DNA of 32,678 bases. Origin: CAYQUC01 sp048061315 (lineage in GTDB: Bacteria > Pseudomonadota > Gammaproteobacteria > UBA6429 > Thiohalophilaceae). The first letter of the stretch is position 1, and each line of letters begins with the position of its first letter. Made by a program: the position numbers and the translations under genes. The stretch lies in contig JBGMRJ010000019.1 in NCBI GenBank assembly GCA_048061315.1, positions 1-32,678 on the forward strand, written 5' to 3'. Under the pieces are notes generated by a model. It did no database searches and was not told the origin of the DNA. It saw only the letters and a list, made by a program, of their open reading frames with translations. Shown here in pieces: positions 25,491-32,678 of this stretch.

Positions 25491-26303
25491 ATGTTTGAAA
25501 ACGTATCGGAAACTATTACGGTGATGGGGGTGTTAAATGTAACCCCCGATTCATTTTCTGATGGTGGAAAATACAGCAATCTCGATTCAGGTTTACAACA
25601 CGCACTGAAAATGATCGCACAGGGTGCAACGATTATAGATGTTGGTGGTGAATCAACCCGACCCGGTGCGGCTGCAGTTTCTGTGACTGAAGAACTTGAT
25701 AGAGTTATCCCTATAATCGAAAAAATAAAACAAAATAGTGATGTTGTTATTTCAATTGACACCAGTAAGCCTGAAGTAATGCAACAAGCTGTCAACGCTG
25801 GTGCAAGTTTGGTGAATGATGTTAATGCGCTTCAGGCTGATTCGGCGGTTGAGATTGTTAGTCAGCTAAACGTGTCTGTTTGTTTGATGCACATGCAAGG
25901 TTTACCAAAATCCATGCAACAATCACCTCAGTATTCTGATGTTGTGAAAAATATTAAAGTGTTTTTACAGCAACGTATCGAATGTTGCCTACAAGCAGGT
26001 ATCAATCAAACTAAAATTATTATCGATCCTGGGTTTGGTTTTGGGAAAACAGTGAATGATAATTTGGTGTTATTAAAATATTTGAAAGAATTTAAATCGC
26101 TGGGACAACCCATTTTAGCTGGCTTGTCTCGAAAATCGATGTTGGCCAGTATAACGGATCGTACTGTTGAAAATCGCCTTGCCGGGAGTCTGGCTCTGGC
26201 AACATTGGCAGTATTGAGTGGAGCATCTATAGTTAGAGTACATGATGTGGCTGAAACAATTGATGTTATTAAAGTGATCCAGGCCACTCAAAGTGCACAA
26301 TAA
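25491..26303 (+). CDS. folP: Dihydropteroate synthase
   Basis: The enzyme condenses p-aminobenzoate with dihydropterin pyrophosphate in folate synthesis and is the sulfonamide target. The 270-residue TIM barrel carries GVLNVTPDSFSDGGKY (13-28), IIDVGGESTRPGA (48-60), SIDTSKPEV, LVNDVNAL, CLMHMQGLPKSMQ, IIDPGFGFGKT and AGLSRKSML, followed by VRVHDVAET. All pterin and pABA loop motifs are intact. It starts 5 bp after the DUF374-like gene. It keeps its usual downstream neighbour glmM but is displaced from ftsH by the accessory genes. Confidence 0.97.
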   Translation: MFENVSETITVMGVLNVTPDSFSDGGKYSNLDSGLQHALKMIAQGATIIDVGGESTRPGAAAVSVTEELDRVIPIIEKIKQNSDVVISIDTSKPEVMQQAVNAGASLVNDVNALQADSAVEIVSQLNVSVCLMHMQGLPKSMQQSPQYSDVVKNIKVFLQQRIECCLQAGINQTKIIIDPGFGFGKTVNDNLVLLKYLKEFKSLGQPILAGLSRKSMLASITDRTVENRLAGSLALATLAVLSGASIVRVHDVAETIDVIKVIQATQSAQ

Positions 26304-26342
26304 CCGGGTAATAGAGTAAAGATTAAGCAGGACAATTTATAA

Positions 26343-27680
26343 ATGAAAAAGAAATATTTTGGTACAGACGGTATTCGCGGTCATGTTGGTAAGCATCCAA
26401 TTACCCCGGACTTTATGTTGAAACTGGGTTGGGCGGTTGGTCGTGTATTGGCGAATGTCGCTGATGCCAAAGTTCTTATTGGCAAAGATACGCGTATCTC
26501 GGGTTATATGTTTGAATCCGCTCTGGAAGCTGGATTGTCCAGTGCCGGTGTTGATATTCATCTACTTGGGCCGATGCCGACGCCCGGAATTGCTTATTTA
26601 ACCCGAACTTTATCCGCCCATGGTGGAATTGTCATTAGTGCCTCACATAATCCCTATGATGATAATGGAATAAAGTTTTTCTCCAGTGAAGGTACGAAAC
26701 TGGACGATGCTGTTGAACTGGCTATTGAAGCAGAACTGGAAAAAACACTTGAAACCAACGATTCTGCCAATTTAGGTAAGGCAATACGTATTGAAGATGC
26801 CGGTGGGCGTTATATTGAATTTTGTAAATCGACCTACCATGCACAGAAAAAACTCAATGGCTTAAAAATTGTGGTGGATTGTGCTAATGGTGCGACTTAT
26901 CACATTGCACCACATGTATTAATGGAATTAGGTGCTGAAGTTATCTGTATGGGTAACGAACCGGATGGCTTGAATATCAATCTCGCCTGTGGTGCGACCG
27001 ACACAGCGCGGTTACAAACCATTGTTTGTGCCCATCATGCCGATCTTGGAATTGCGTTAGACGGTGATGGCGATCGGTTAATTATGGTTGATCGAAACGG
27101 TAAACAGGTTGATGGTGATGAAATTCTTTATGTCATCGCCCGAGACCGGAAAGAGCAAGGTACTCTGGGGGGCGGGGTTGTTGGTACTTCAATGAGTAAT
27201 TTGGGCTTAGAGCATGCTTTGGCAAAACTCGATATCGATTTCAAACGTGCTAATGTCGGTGATCGTTATGTGATGGAGATGTTGCACCAGAACGACTGGA
27301 AATTGGGTGGAGAGTCCTCAGGACACATTATTTGCCTGGATCAAACCACAACCGGTGATGGCATAATATCAGCCCTTCAGGTTTTGAGCGCCATGGTAAA
27401 TTCGGGTAAAGATTTGCATGAATTATTAGAGGGAATGCAGAAATATCCCCAACACATGATTAATGTCCGACTAAAAGAGCGGTTTAATCCGGATGAATCA
27501 GATAAGGTGCAGTCAGCTGTAAAACAGGCTGAAACCGAGTTAAAGGATACCGGTCGTGTTTTATTAAGGCCATCTGGCACTGAGCCCGTGATTCGTGTGA
27601 TGGTTGAGGGGCAGGATAATAGCCAGGTGTTGCAGATAGCCGAAACCCTGGCGGATGTTGTTAACTCGGCTTTAAATTAA
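26343..27680 (+). CDS. glmM: Phosphoglucosamine mutase
   Basis: The enzyme converts glucosamine-6-phosphate to glucosamine-1-phosphate for peptidoglycan and LPS precursors. The 445-residue protein begins YFGTDGIRGHVG. It has the active-site phosphoserine Ser101 in ISASHNPYDDNGIKF, the metal loop DGDGDRLIMVD, the sugar loop GGESSGHI and the C-terminal phosphate loop RPSGTEPVIRVMVEG. It starts 39 bp after folP, as in E. coli. A 34-bp palindrome follows the gene. Confidence 0.98.
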   Translation: MKKKYFGTDGIRGHVGKHPITPDFMLKLGWAVGRVLANVADAKVLIGKDTRISGYMFESALEAGLSSAGVDIHLLGPMPTPGIAYLTRTLSAHGGIVISASHNPYDDNGIKFFSSEGTKLDDAVELAIEAELEKTLETNDSANLGKAIRIEDAGGRYIEFCKSTYHAQKKLNGLKIVVDCANGATYHIAPHVLMELGAEVICMGNEPDGLNINLACGATDTARLQTIVCAHHADLGIALDGDGDRLIMVDRNGKQVDGDEILYVIARDRKEQGTLGGGVVGTSMSNLGLEHALAKLDIDFKRANVGDRYVMEMLHQNDWKLGGESSGHIICLDQTTTGDGIISALQVLSAMVNSGKDLHELLEGMQKYPQHMINVRLKERFNPDESDKVQSAVKQAETELKDTGRVLLRPSGTEPVIRVMVEGQDNSQVLQIAETLADVVNSALN

Positions 27681-27713
27681 AAAATAACAGTCAATTTGAT
27701 AATCTCGAAACTG

Positions 27714-27747
27714 AACTAAGCTAATTCACGGGTGAATTAGCTTAGTT
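27714..27747. terminator. Perfect 34-bp palindrome after glmM
   Basis: AACTAAGCTAATTCAC (27714-27729) and its exact reverse complement (27732-27747) are separated by only two bases. It would form a strong RNA hairpin 33 bp beyond glmM, and possibly a DNA cruciform. There is no T run, so it is not a textbook intrinsic terminator. Termination, RNA stabilisation or a protein-binding dyad are all possible. Confidence 0.6.
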
Positions 27748-27903
27748 ATCAATAAGTAAGCTGTATATTCTCGAAATAACCTCATTTTAAACAGTAATTA
27801 AATTTCGGCCAAAAACGCCTAGGTCATTGATTTTTTTGTCTTTGGCGGTTACTATTTCGCGCTTAATTTTGTTTCTCTCGCTCAATCATTAATAGGTAAA
27901 TTT

Positions 27904-28656
27904 ATGCGCACAACCCTGGTAGCCGGTAATTGGAAAATGAATGGAACTCGCGATAGTATCAAGGTATTGCTTGATGGTATCAATGCCGGAATGGGTGATG
28001 TAGTGTGTCAGGTTGCAGTTTGTGCTCCCGCAATTTACATTTCAGATGTCCAGTCTCAGCTTGAAGGCAGTAAAATTTCCTTAGGTGCCGAAGACGTTAA
28101 TGAGAATGAAAAGGGTGCATTTACCGGTGAAATTTCCACAACAATGTTGAAGGATTTTGCAGTTGAGTATGTCATTGTTGGTCATTCAGAGCGTCGTGAT
28201 ATTTATAAAGAAAGTGATGAACTGGTAGCCAAAAAATTTGCAGCAACACGCGCTGCTGGCATGATTCCAATACTGTGTGTAGGTGAATTACTTGAAGAGC
28301 GCGAATCGGGCGTCACTGAAGAAGTTGTAGCTCGTCAACTAAAAGCAGTTATCGATTTGGAAGGTATTGCTGCATTAGCAGATTGTGTTATTGCTTATGA
28401 ACCGGTTTGGGCCATTGGCACCGGTAAAACAGCTTCGCCTGATCAGGCGCAGGCCGTGCATGCGTTCATTCGGGGAATGATAGCCGAGCAGGATAAAGCA
28501 ATCGCAGAGAAAGTTCAGATTCTATATGGTGGTAGTGTTAATGGTGGTAATGCTGTTGAACTATTCGCTATGGACGATATTGATGGTGGTTTAATTGGTG
28601 GAGCATCCTTAAAACCGGATGACTTTTTAGCAATTTGTCGAGCTGGTAAAGCTTAA
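27904..28656 (+). CDS. tpiA: Triosephosphate isomerase
   Basis: The enzyme interconverts dihydroxyacetone phosphate and glyceraldehyde-3-phosphate. The 250-residue TIM barrel has AGNWKMNGT with the catalytic Lys11, the electrophile His94 in IVGHSERRD, the base Glu166 in YEPVWAIGTGKTA with its flexible loop, and the phosphate-binding ILYGGSVNGGN and GGLIGGASL. It lies between glmM and secG, an arrangement found in pseudomonads and other Gammaproteobacteria. A 223-bp leader separates it from glmM, so it probably has its own promoter. Confidence 0.98.
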   Translation: MRTTLVAGNWKMNGTRDSIKVLLDGINAGMGDVVCQVAVCAPAIYISDVQSQLEGSKISLGAEDVNENEKGAFTGEISTTMLKDFAVEYVIVGHSERRDIYKESDELVAKKFAATRAAGMIPILCVGELLEERESGVTEEVVARQLKAVIDLEGIAALADCVIAYEPVWAIGTGKTASPDQAQAVHAFIRGMIAEQDKAIAEKVQILYGGSVNGGNAVELFAMDDIDGGLIGGASLKPDDFLAICRAGKA

Positions 28657-28705
28657 TTACCCTATTTTAATTATTAAATTATTTAAATCGGAATAGATAA
28701 AATAC

Positions 28706-29173
28706 ATGTTACATAATGCTATCTTAATAATTCACGTAATCCTGTCAATTAGTCTGGTTGGATTGGTTCTTATTCAACAAGGTAAAGGTGCCGAGATGGG
28801 GGCTGCATTTGGCAGTGGCGCATCCAATACTGTTTTTGGTAGTCAAGGATCGGCATCATTTATGTCACGAGCCACAGGTGTCATAGCGGCATTATTTTTT
28901 GTTACCAGTTTAACATTAGCCTTCCTGGTGACATCGACCTCAACTGGGCCCGTTAGTGCAACAGATTCAATGTCGGATACGCAACCAAAAACAGAAATTA
29001 TCAACACACCTAAATCAGATACTTTGATTCCAGGATCAAATATGGGTTCTGATAAGGGCGCAGATATGGGTTCAGCTCCAGCAAACAGTAAATCTGACAC
29101 CTCAGAAACAAAAACGCCAGATAGCAGCAGCATAATTCCCGGTGAGAAACCAGCGACTGCACCTGCTAAATAG
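28706..29173 (+). CDS. secG: Preprotein translocase subunit SecG
   Basis: SecG is a small subunit of the SecYEG channel. Helix 1 (about 4-22) is followed by the signature LVLIQQGKGAEMGAAFGSGASNTVFGSQGS, written here in part as QQGKGAEMGAAFGSG, then helix 2 (about 52-73). At 155 residues it is longer than E. coli SecG (110). The extra length is a hydrophilic, low-complexity tail rich in Ser, Thr, Asp and Lys, with related MGSDKGADMGSAP segments. Such tails vary widely in the family. The tRNA-Leu follows after 11 bp and may be cotranscribed, as with leuU in E. coli. Confidence 0.95.
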   Translation: MLHNAILIIHVILSISLVGLVLIQQGKGAEMGAAFGSGASNTVFGSQGSASFMSRATGVIAALFFVTSLTLAFLVTSTSTGPVSATDSMSDTQPKTEIINTPKSDTLIPGSNMGSDKGADMGSAPANSKSDTSETKTPDSSSIIPGEKPATAPAK

Positions 29174-29184
29174 CGTAATCAAAA

Positions 29185-29269
29185 GCCGAAGTGGTGAAAT
29201 TGGTAGACACGCTACCTTGAGGGGGTAGTAGCGCAAGCTGTGCTGGTTCGAGTCCAGTCTTCGGCACCA
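29185..29269 (+). tRNA. leuU: tRNA-Leu (anticodon GAG)
   Basis: The 85-base gene folds as a class-II tRNA. Acceptor GCCGAAG pairs with CTTCGGC. The anticodon stem CTACC/GGTAG encloses the loop TTGAGGG with anticodon GAG. The long variable arm is TAGCGCAAGCT, the T-loop is TTCGAGT, and CCA is encoded. It reads CUC and CUU. The secG-tRNA-Leu(GAG) order is that of E. coli secG-leuU. A partial copy of its 3' half lies 3.2 kb downstream. Confidence 0.98.
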
Positions 29270-29792
29270 TCTTATTTTGAATGAATCAAAATATAAAAGA
29301 ATAAAATCAACTTTAAATTATTTTAGAGATTGAAATTACTTGTGTGCCAAATGTAAGATCTGATCTGCAAAAAATCATCACATTAAAGATATTATTATCT
29401 TAACAAAACTGCACTTCACTTTAATTACCATTAGTTATTTTTGTTTTACAAATCGACTTGTTGAATACAAACCTTATTTATCATGGCGAAGTATTAAAAC
29501 TTTTAATACCATTTCTAGATACAGCATTATTTAATTTCTATTTCATTAACTATATATTTAACATAAAGTTCAATAGAGTTTCGGTTCTATTGAACCAACT
29601 TACTTTTTATAGTAATCTGGTTTTTAGCAACACCTTAAAATATTACACACGGATAGTGGAATAATAAGAGACTAGGATTGTTTCGCCAGTACCTTGATCT
29701 AATTTATGTAGTGCTGAATAGTCATAATTCCTTTCAAAAAAATTCCATCTGATTACTAATAGAAAATTAGCTCCCAATAATAAAGGATTATT
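29270..29792. other. AT-rich non-coding region after tRNA-Leu
   Basis: These 523 bp contain no convincing gene. Two adjacent 60-base lines (29461-29580) contain only 15 and 11 G/C by hand count, far below the core genes. The region holds a weak AT hairpin (ATTTTGA/TCAAAAT, 29274-29292) just after the tRNA, a perfect 10-bp inverted repeat (29568-29595), and a possible promoter before the next gene: TTGATC at 29694-29699, 17 bases, AATAGT at 29717-29722. A 68-codon TTG-started frame at 29458-29664 is not credible. Confidence 0.7.
29568..29595. repeat. Perfect 10-bp inverted repeat with 8-base loop
   Basis: GTTCAATAGA and TCTATTGAAC flank GTTTCGGT. In such an AT-rich stretch a 10-bp perfect stem with a GC-containing loop is notable. 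It has no T run, so it is not an obvious terminator. It could be a protein-binding dyad or a structured RNA element of the putative islet. Confidence 0.5.
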
Positions 29793-30356
29793 ATGAAATC
29801 ATATTTTATTTATATTGTAGTTTTAGCACCTTTACTTTTTTCAACTAATACGTATGCGGAAGAAACAACGTATGGATTAGGTGCTTCAATAAACTCCAGT
29901 CCTACAATTTATTTCCCAATAAATACAAAAAATTATATTTTTGAGCCTTCTTTTTCATTGTCGGTTAATAATATAAAACCTGATTCTGAATCAACCGCAA
30001 CAGACTTTACTTCTGACGACTATAATTTGGGTTTAGGGGTTTTTAAAAAATCAAAAATAACAAATAAGACAATTATATATTATGGTGTAAGAGGAGGGTA
30101 TTTTACACTAAATCGAAAATATATTAGAACAAATTCTTCTAGTCAAGTAAAATGGACAGGATTTTATATCGCACCTACATTGGGTGCCGAATATTTTCTA
30201 TCATTAAAATTCAGTGCAGGTCTTGATTTTTCAATAGAATATGCAAATTTTGATGTTAAGGATACTTCAACTTCTAATGGGATTCCTGTGAATGACAGCA
30301 CTAATAATACTTATATAAATACAAAAGCTGAAATTATTTTTCGTTATCATTTCTAA
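29793..30356 (+). CDS. Small outer membrane beta-barrel protein, unassigned family
   Basis: This 187-residue protein has a clear Sec signal peptide with cleavage likely after Ala22 (NTYA). The remainder is a series of short alternating polar/hydrophobic segments, such as TYGLGASINSSPTIYFPI, IIYYGVRGGYFTLNRKY and GFYIAPTLGAEYFLSLKFSA. It ends in AEIIFRYHF, whose final aromatic residue and alternation match the BAM-recognised beta-signal. About eight strands are likely, as in OmpA/OmpW-size barrels, but I do not recognise the family. AAGGA precedes the ATG. Base and codon use is AT-rich (many ATA, AAA and AGA codons), unlike the neighbouring core genes, consistent with acquisition. Confidence 0.75.
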   Translation: MKSYFIYIVVLAPLLFSTNTYAEETTYGLGASINSSPTIYFPINTKNYIFEPSFSLSVNNIKPDSESTATDFTSDDYNLGLGVFKKSKITNKTIIYYGVRGGYFTLNRKYIRTNSSSQVKWTGFYIAPTLGAEYFLSLKFSAGLDFSIEYANFDVKDTSTSNGIPVNDSTNNTYINTKAEIIFRYHF

Positions 30357-30450
30357 GGGTTTATAAAATCCATATTTAATTTACAGTTCATATTGTATTC
30401 AGTTAATAGCTCTATAATTTATCAATAATATTAATATAAGGGAGATTGCT

Positions 30451-32340
30451 ATGAGTCATGGAATATATTTCACACAAAAAATAATTAGTATACTCGGTTT
30501 TATTTGTGGTTTGTTTTTATCGCAGAGTCTTTATGCGACAGAGTTCACTGTCGATTCAATATTAGATCTTCACGATGCGATTCCAGGCGATGGTATATGT
30601 CAATCACCGGCACCAGAATTAAAATGCACACTTAGAGCCGCATTAGAAGAAGCCAATAAATTACCGGATGCCGATGTCATTAATCTTCCTTCCGGGGAAT
30701 ACATACAAGAGAGTCCATTAGGTATTCAGCGATTTAGAATAAGCAACAGTCTTGAAATAATTGGTGCTGACCCGATAACCACTATAGTTAATGCTAATGC
30801 AGTGGGTAATGTTTTTTATATAACACAAGCTGAAACTACCTCTACAGTTACAATTTCAAATATTCTAATGAAAAATGCGGCTGATGGTGCAGTTCAAGCG
30901 TTTGGTATATCAAATCTCAATTTAAATAATGTCGTTGTAACTGGTAACAGTTCGAGTGATAGGGGCATTTATATTCTTCCCCCTACATCGGGAAACTCCA
31001 GTGTTATTATTTCTAATAGCATTATTGAGAAGAATAATCCAAGAGTTGATTCCACAAACCCTAATGCAACAATAGGAGGAGGGGGAATAGTTTTTTTATC
31101 GCAGACACCAATGGCCTCGCTTACAATTAAAGACTCAACTATTCGTAACAATAGCAGTTCTTTAGGTGGTGGTATTAGGCTTGCTGGAGGCATAATCACT
31201 ATTCTCAACAGTACAGTCAATAATAATCTCGCAACGTCAGCGGGTGGCGGTATTTATATCGGAGCCAATGTCACTTTAGCTATTGTTAATAGTACTATTA
31301 GCGGAAATAGTACGTTTGGTAGTGGTGGCGGTATTGACTCTTTAGCAGCACAAAATATTTCTCTATTTAATACCACAATAACTAATAACTCTGCAGATGC
31401 TGATGTGGATGGTTCAGGTTGGGGTGGTGGAATTAATATTGGGATTGCTAATACCGCCGTTCTAACAGCAATAAATAGTATTATAGCGGGTAATGTTGAC
31501 TTTAATCCAGGTTCACTTAATGCTCCTGATTGTGCTGTTAGATTTTCGATCAATCCAAGTTCTGTTTTACAATTAAATTTGATTGGCCATAATATCCTTG
31601 GTGATAGAACAAATTGTAATATTATAGATGGCATTGGTAATGTTATTGGAACCTCAACAAATGTGATTGATCCTGGTTTGGATATATTAGCTGATAATGG
31701 TGGAGCGACTAAAACACATGCTTTAAAGAGTGGCAGTCTGGCAATTGATGCAGGAAATTCAAATGGCTGTATGGATGAAGGAGGTGTTAATCCATTGGCT
31801 ACTGATCAACGTGGTTTTGATCGCCATAGTGATGGCGGTATTGGTAGTTCACGTTGTGATATAGGTGCCTATGAAGTTAGAGATACCTCGCCAGTTGCAG
31901 TTGCAGGATTGGATCAGGAAGTTTTAATCGATAGTGTTGTAACACTGGATGGTTCAGTTAGCCAAGCGATTAATGGCATCAGTCAATATAGTTGGATTGA
32001 ACTTCCCACTACGACTGTCATATTAAATGATTCAACAATAGCTAAGCCAGTTTTTACTGCGCCATCTGTAGCTGGGGTGCTCACATTTCAACTCACTATT
32101 ACAGACTCCATTGGTCTACAAGATGTATCTAAGGTTCAAGTAACGGTTAAAGAAACTACTGGTACGCCACCGTCAGAACAACCTGCTTCGAATCCTGCTA
32201 CTAGTAGCAGTAGTGGCGGTTGTAGTTTCAATAAAACATCAAAATTCGATCCGTTATTTATTTTGTTTTTAATTTTGGCTGTATTACAATTGAGTCGAAG
32301 TAAATTAAATAAAACATTAGATCATGACAGAAAGCTTTAG
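30451..32340 (+). CDS. Secreted right-handed beta-helix protein with CSLREA-like N-terminus and C-terminal sorting-type tail
   Basis: This 629-residue protein has a signal peptide cleaved about Ala29. A CSLREA-like segment with CTLRAALEEANKLPDADVIN (about 68-87) follows. From about 115 to 365 there are beta-helix repeats rich in Asn, Ser and Gly (ITNNS, ISGNS, GGGI patterns). A choice-of-anchor-Q-like block includes ADNGGATKTHALKSGSLAID and ATDQRGFDR, then CDIGAYE. A PKD/Ig-like domain is at about 478-567, then a Ser/Pro linker. The end is tripartite: Gly589-Gly590-Cys591, KFDP, a hydrophobic helix (about 602-614) and basic residues. It resembles the JDVT-CTERM class of protein-sorting signals. 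A GGGAG ribosome site precedes the ATG. The likely role is a surface or secreted adhesin or polysaccharide-interacting protein; no catalytic residues are recognisable. Confidence 0.85.
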   Translation: MSHGIYFTQKIISILGFICGLFLSQSLYATEFTVDSILDLHDAIPGDGICQSPAPELKCTLRAALEEANKLPDADVINLPSGEYIQESPLGIQRFRISNSLEIIGADPITTIVNANAVGNVFYITQAETTSTVTISNILMKNAADGAVQAFGISNLNLNNVVVTGNSSSDRGIYILPPTSGNSSVIISNSIIEKNNPRVDSTNPNATIGGGGIVFLSQTPMASLTIKDSTIRNNSSSLGGGIRLAGGIITILNSTVNNNLATSAGGGIYIGANVTLAIVNSTISGNSTFGSGGGIDSLAAQNISLFNTTITNNSADADVDGSGWGGGINIGIANTAVLTAINSIIAGNVDFNPGSLNAPDCAVRFSINPSSVLQLNLIGHNILGDRTNCNIIDGIGNVIGTSTNVIDPGLDILADNGGATKTHALKSGSLAIDAGNSNGCMDEGGVNPLATDQRGFDRHSDGGIGSSRCDIGAYEVRDTSPVAVAGLDQEVLIDSVVTLDGSVSQAINGISQYSWIELPTTTVILNDSTIAKPVFTAPSVAGVLTFQLTITDSIGLQDVSKVQVTVKETTGTPPSEQPASNPATSSSSGGCSFNKTSKFDPLFILFLILAVLQLSRSKLNKTLDHDRKL

Positions 32341-32678
32341 TTGCTAATTTAGATTATAAGTTATTGGGAAATGTAAAATTCAAGTGTTTCTATATTACTA
32401 AAATCGATACACTTGATAATCCCATAATTTTTGGAATAGTAAAAAGATTTGTCTCGGCAGGTAAGTAGCGCAAGCTGTACTGGTTCGAGTCCGGTCTTTT
32501 GCATATCCTCCTAGGGTAACTTGCCTTGAATAATTAATAATAATAATCACCTATATTAGCTATGGAAATAATTAGTCCATCGCTAATTAATATTTAACTT
32601 TCCCGAATAAATTCTTCAAATTCTAAATTGCTTGCCGATACAGTTTGTAAGGTATGAAAAATTTGGGGTATTTATGGG
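32341..32678. other. Non-coding region at right end of window
   Basis: These 338 bp after the beta-helix gene carry an 8-bp inverted repeat TCAAGTGT/ACACTTGA (32380-32416), which may form a weak terminator. They also contain the tRNA-Leu fragment and then AT-rich sequence with TAATAATAATAATCA. On the minus strand a short open stretch ends with a stop at 32596-32594. It is closed by an in-frame stop some 25 codons upstream, so no gene is called. rimP has not begun. Confidence 0.6.
32460..32503 (+). repeat. Decayed copy of the 3' half of tRNA-Leu(GAG)
   Basis: GTAGCGCAAGCTGT, then one mismatch, CTGGTTCGAGTCC, one mismatch, and GTCTT (32465-32499) repeat the tRNA from the variable arm through the T-arm into the acceptor strand, in the same orientation. 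The match fades at both ends: GGTAAGTAGC against GGTAGTAGC on the left, and TTGCATAT against CGGCACCA on the right. There is no D-arm or anticodon arm, so it cannot be a functional tRNA. Position and orientation fit an attachment-site-like duplication. Confidence 0.85.

Larger units (their letters stand above)
29270..32503. mobile_element. Putative genomic islet inserted at tRNA-Leu(GAG)
   Basis: The segment begins at the 3' end of an intact tRNA-Leu and ends in a direct, decayed copy of the same tRNA 3' half. It separates secG-tRNA-Leu from the expected rimP-nusA-infB. It holds an AT-rich non-coding stretch, a small beta-barrel gene and a secreted beta-helix gene. No integrase, transposase or relaxase is seen, so it may be a remnant, a passively mobilised segment, or one part of a larger element that continues past the window. 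An old tandem tRNA duplication followed by gene gain is the alternative. Confidence 0.45.

Noticed and set aside
29458..29664. 68-codon open frame on the plus strand in the AT-rich spacer
   Set aside because: It starts with TTG, has no ribosome site, lies in sequence of about 20-25% GC where composition is extreme, and its product has no recognisable motif. It also contains the inverted repeat at 29568-29595.
32361..32504. 47-codon minus-strand frame with AGGAGG just before its ATG, running through the tRNA fragment
   Set aside because: The AGGAGG is only two bases from the ATG, too close for initiation. The N-terminal part is simply antisense of the tRNA T-arm and variable arm, a common source of false small genes.
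32594..32671. Short protein-like stretch on the minus strand ending in EFEEFIRES at the right edge
   Set aside because: An in-frame stop (32674-32672) closes it after about 25 codons within the window, and there is no start codon or ribosome site. It could be a gene remnant, but this cannot be supported.
1..32678. CRISPR arrays, insertion sequences, transposases, integrases, rRNA genes
   Set aside because: None were seen on either strand: no regularly spaced repeats, no recognisable mobile-element proteins. The only long direct repeats are the contig overlap and the tRNA-Leu fragment.

Overview
The window is a stretch of gammaproteobacterial core chromosome with low to moderate GC: one 60-base line inside carA has 25 G/C by hand count. 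The gene order ssrA-smpB-ratA-rnfH-bamE-fur-recN, then hrcA-grpE-dnaK-dnaJ-dapB-carA-carB-greA, then yhbY-rlmE-ftsH-folP-glmM-tpiA-secG-tRNA-Leu(GAG) closely follows the order I recall for Pseudomonas and related Gammaproteobacteria. An hrcA gene with a perfect CIRCE element argues against the enteric branch. I cannot name the genus. A run of exactly 100 N flanked by two identical 55-bp copies shows this is a draft scaffold with one unmerged contig overlap.

Layout. Bases 1-33 hold the 5' tip of tmRNA (minus strand), followed by its partner smpB. A sodium-symporter gene (762-2317) is split only by the assembly gap. ratA-rnfH (plus), bamE (minus), fur (plus), recN and nadK (minus) form the envelope, iron, repair and NAD block. 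The heat-shock block hrcA-grpE-dnaK-dnaJ (6.8-11.9 kb) carries a CIRCE operator before hrcA and a near-consensus sigma-32 promoter before dnaK. Next come dapB, a strong hairpin terminator or attenuator, carA-carB-greA, a small DUF4149-type membrane protein, yhbY (minus), rlmE and ftsH.

Between ftsH and folP, which I recall as neighbours in many relatives, lies an accessory insertion. On the minus strand it has a cytochrome P450 followed 11 bp later by a fatty-acyl-AMP ligase with its own C-terminal carrier-protein domain. A DUF374/LPLAT-like acyltransferase on the plus strand leads into folP. The P450/ligase pair looks like a minimal unit that activates a fatty acid, tethers it to a carrier and oxidises it. 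This is the most promising candidate for an undescribed function.

After folP-glmM, tpiA and secG comes a complete tRNA-Leu(GAG). It is followed by about 3.2 kb of different character: a very AT-rich non-coding stretch, a small outer-membrane beta-barrel gene, and a gene for a large secreted beta-helix protein with a C-terminal sorting-signal-like tail. This segment ends with a decayed direct repeat of the 3' part of the same tRNA, as expected for an old insertion at a tRNA gene, although no integrase is visible. The expected rimP-nusA-infB genes have not appeared by the end of the window.
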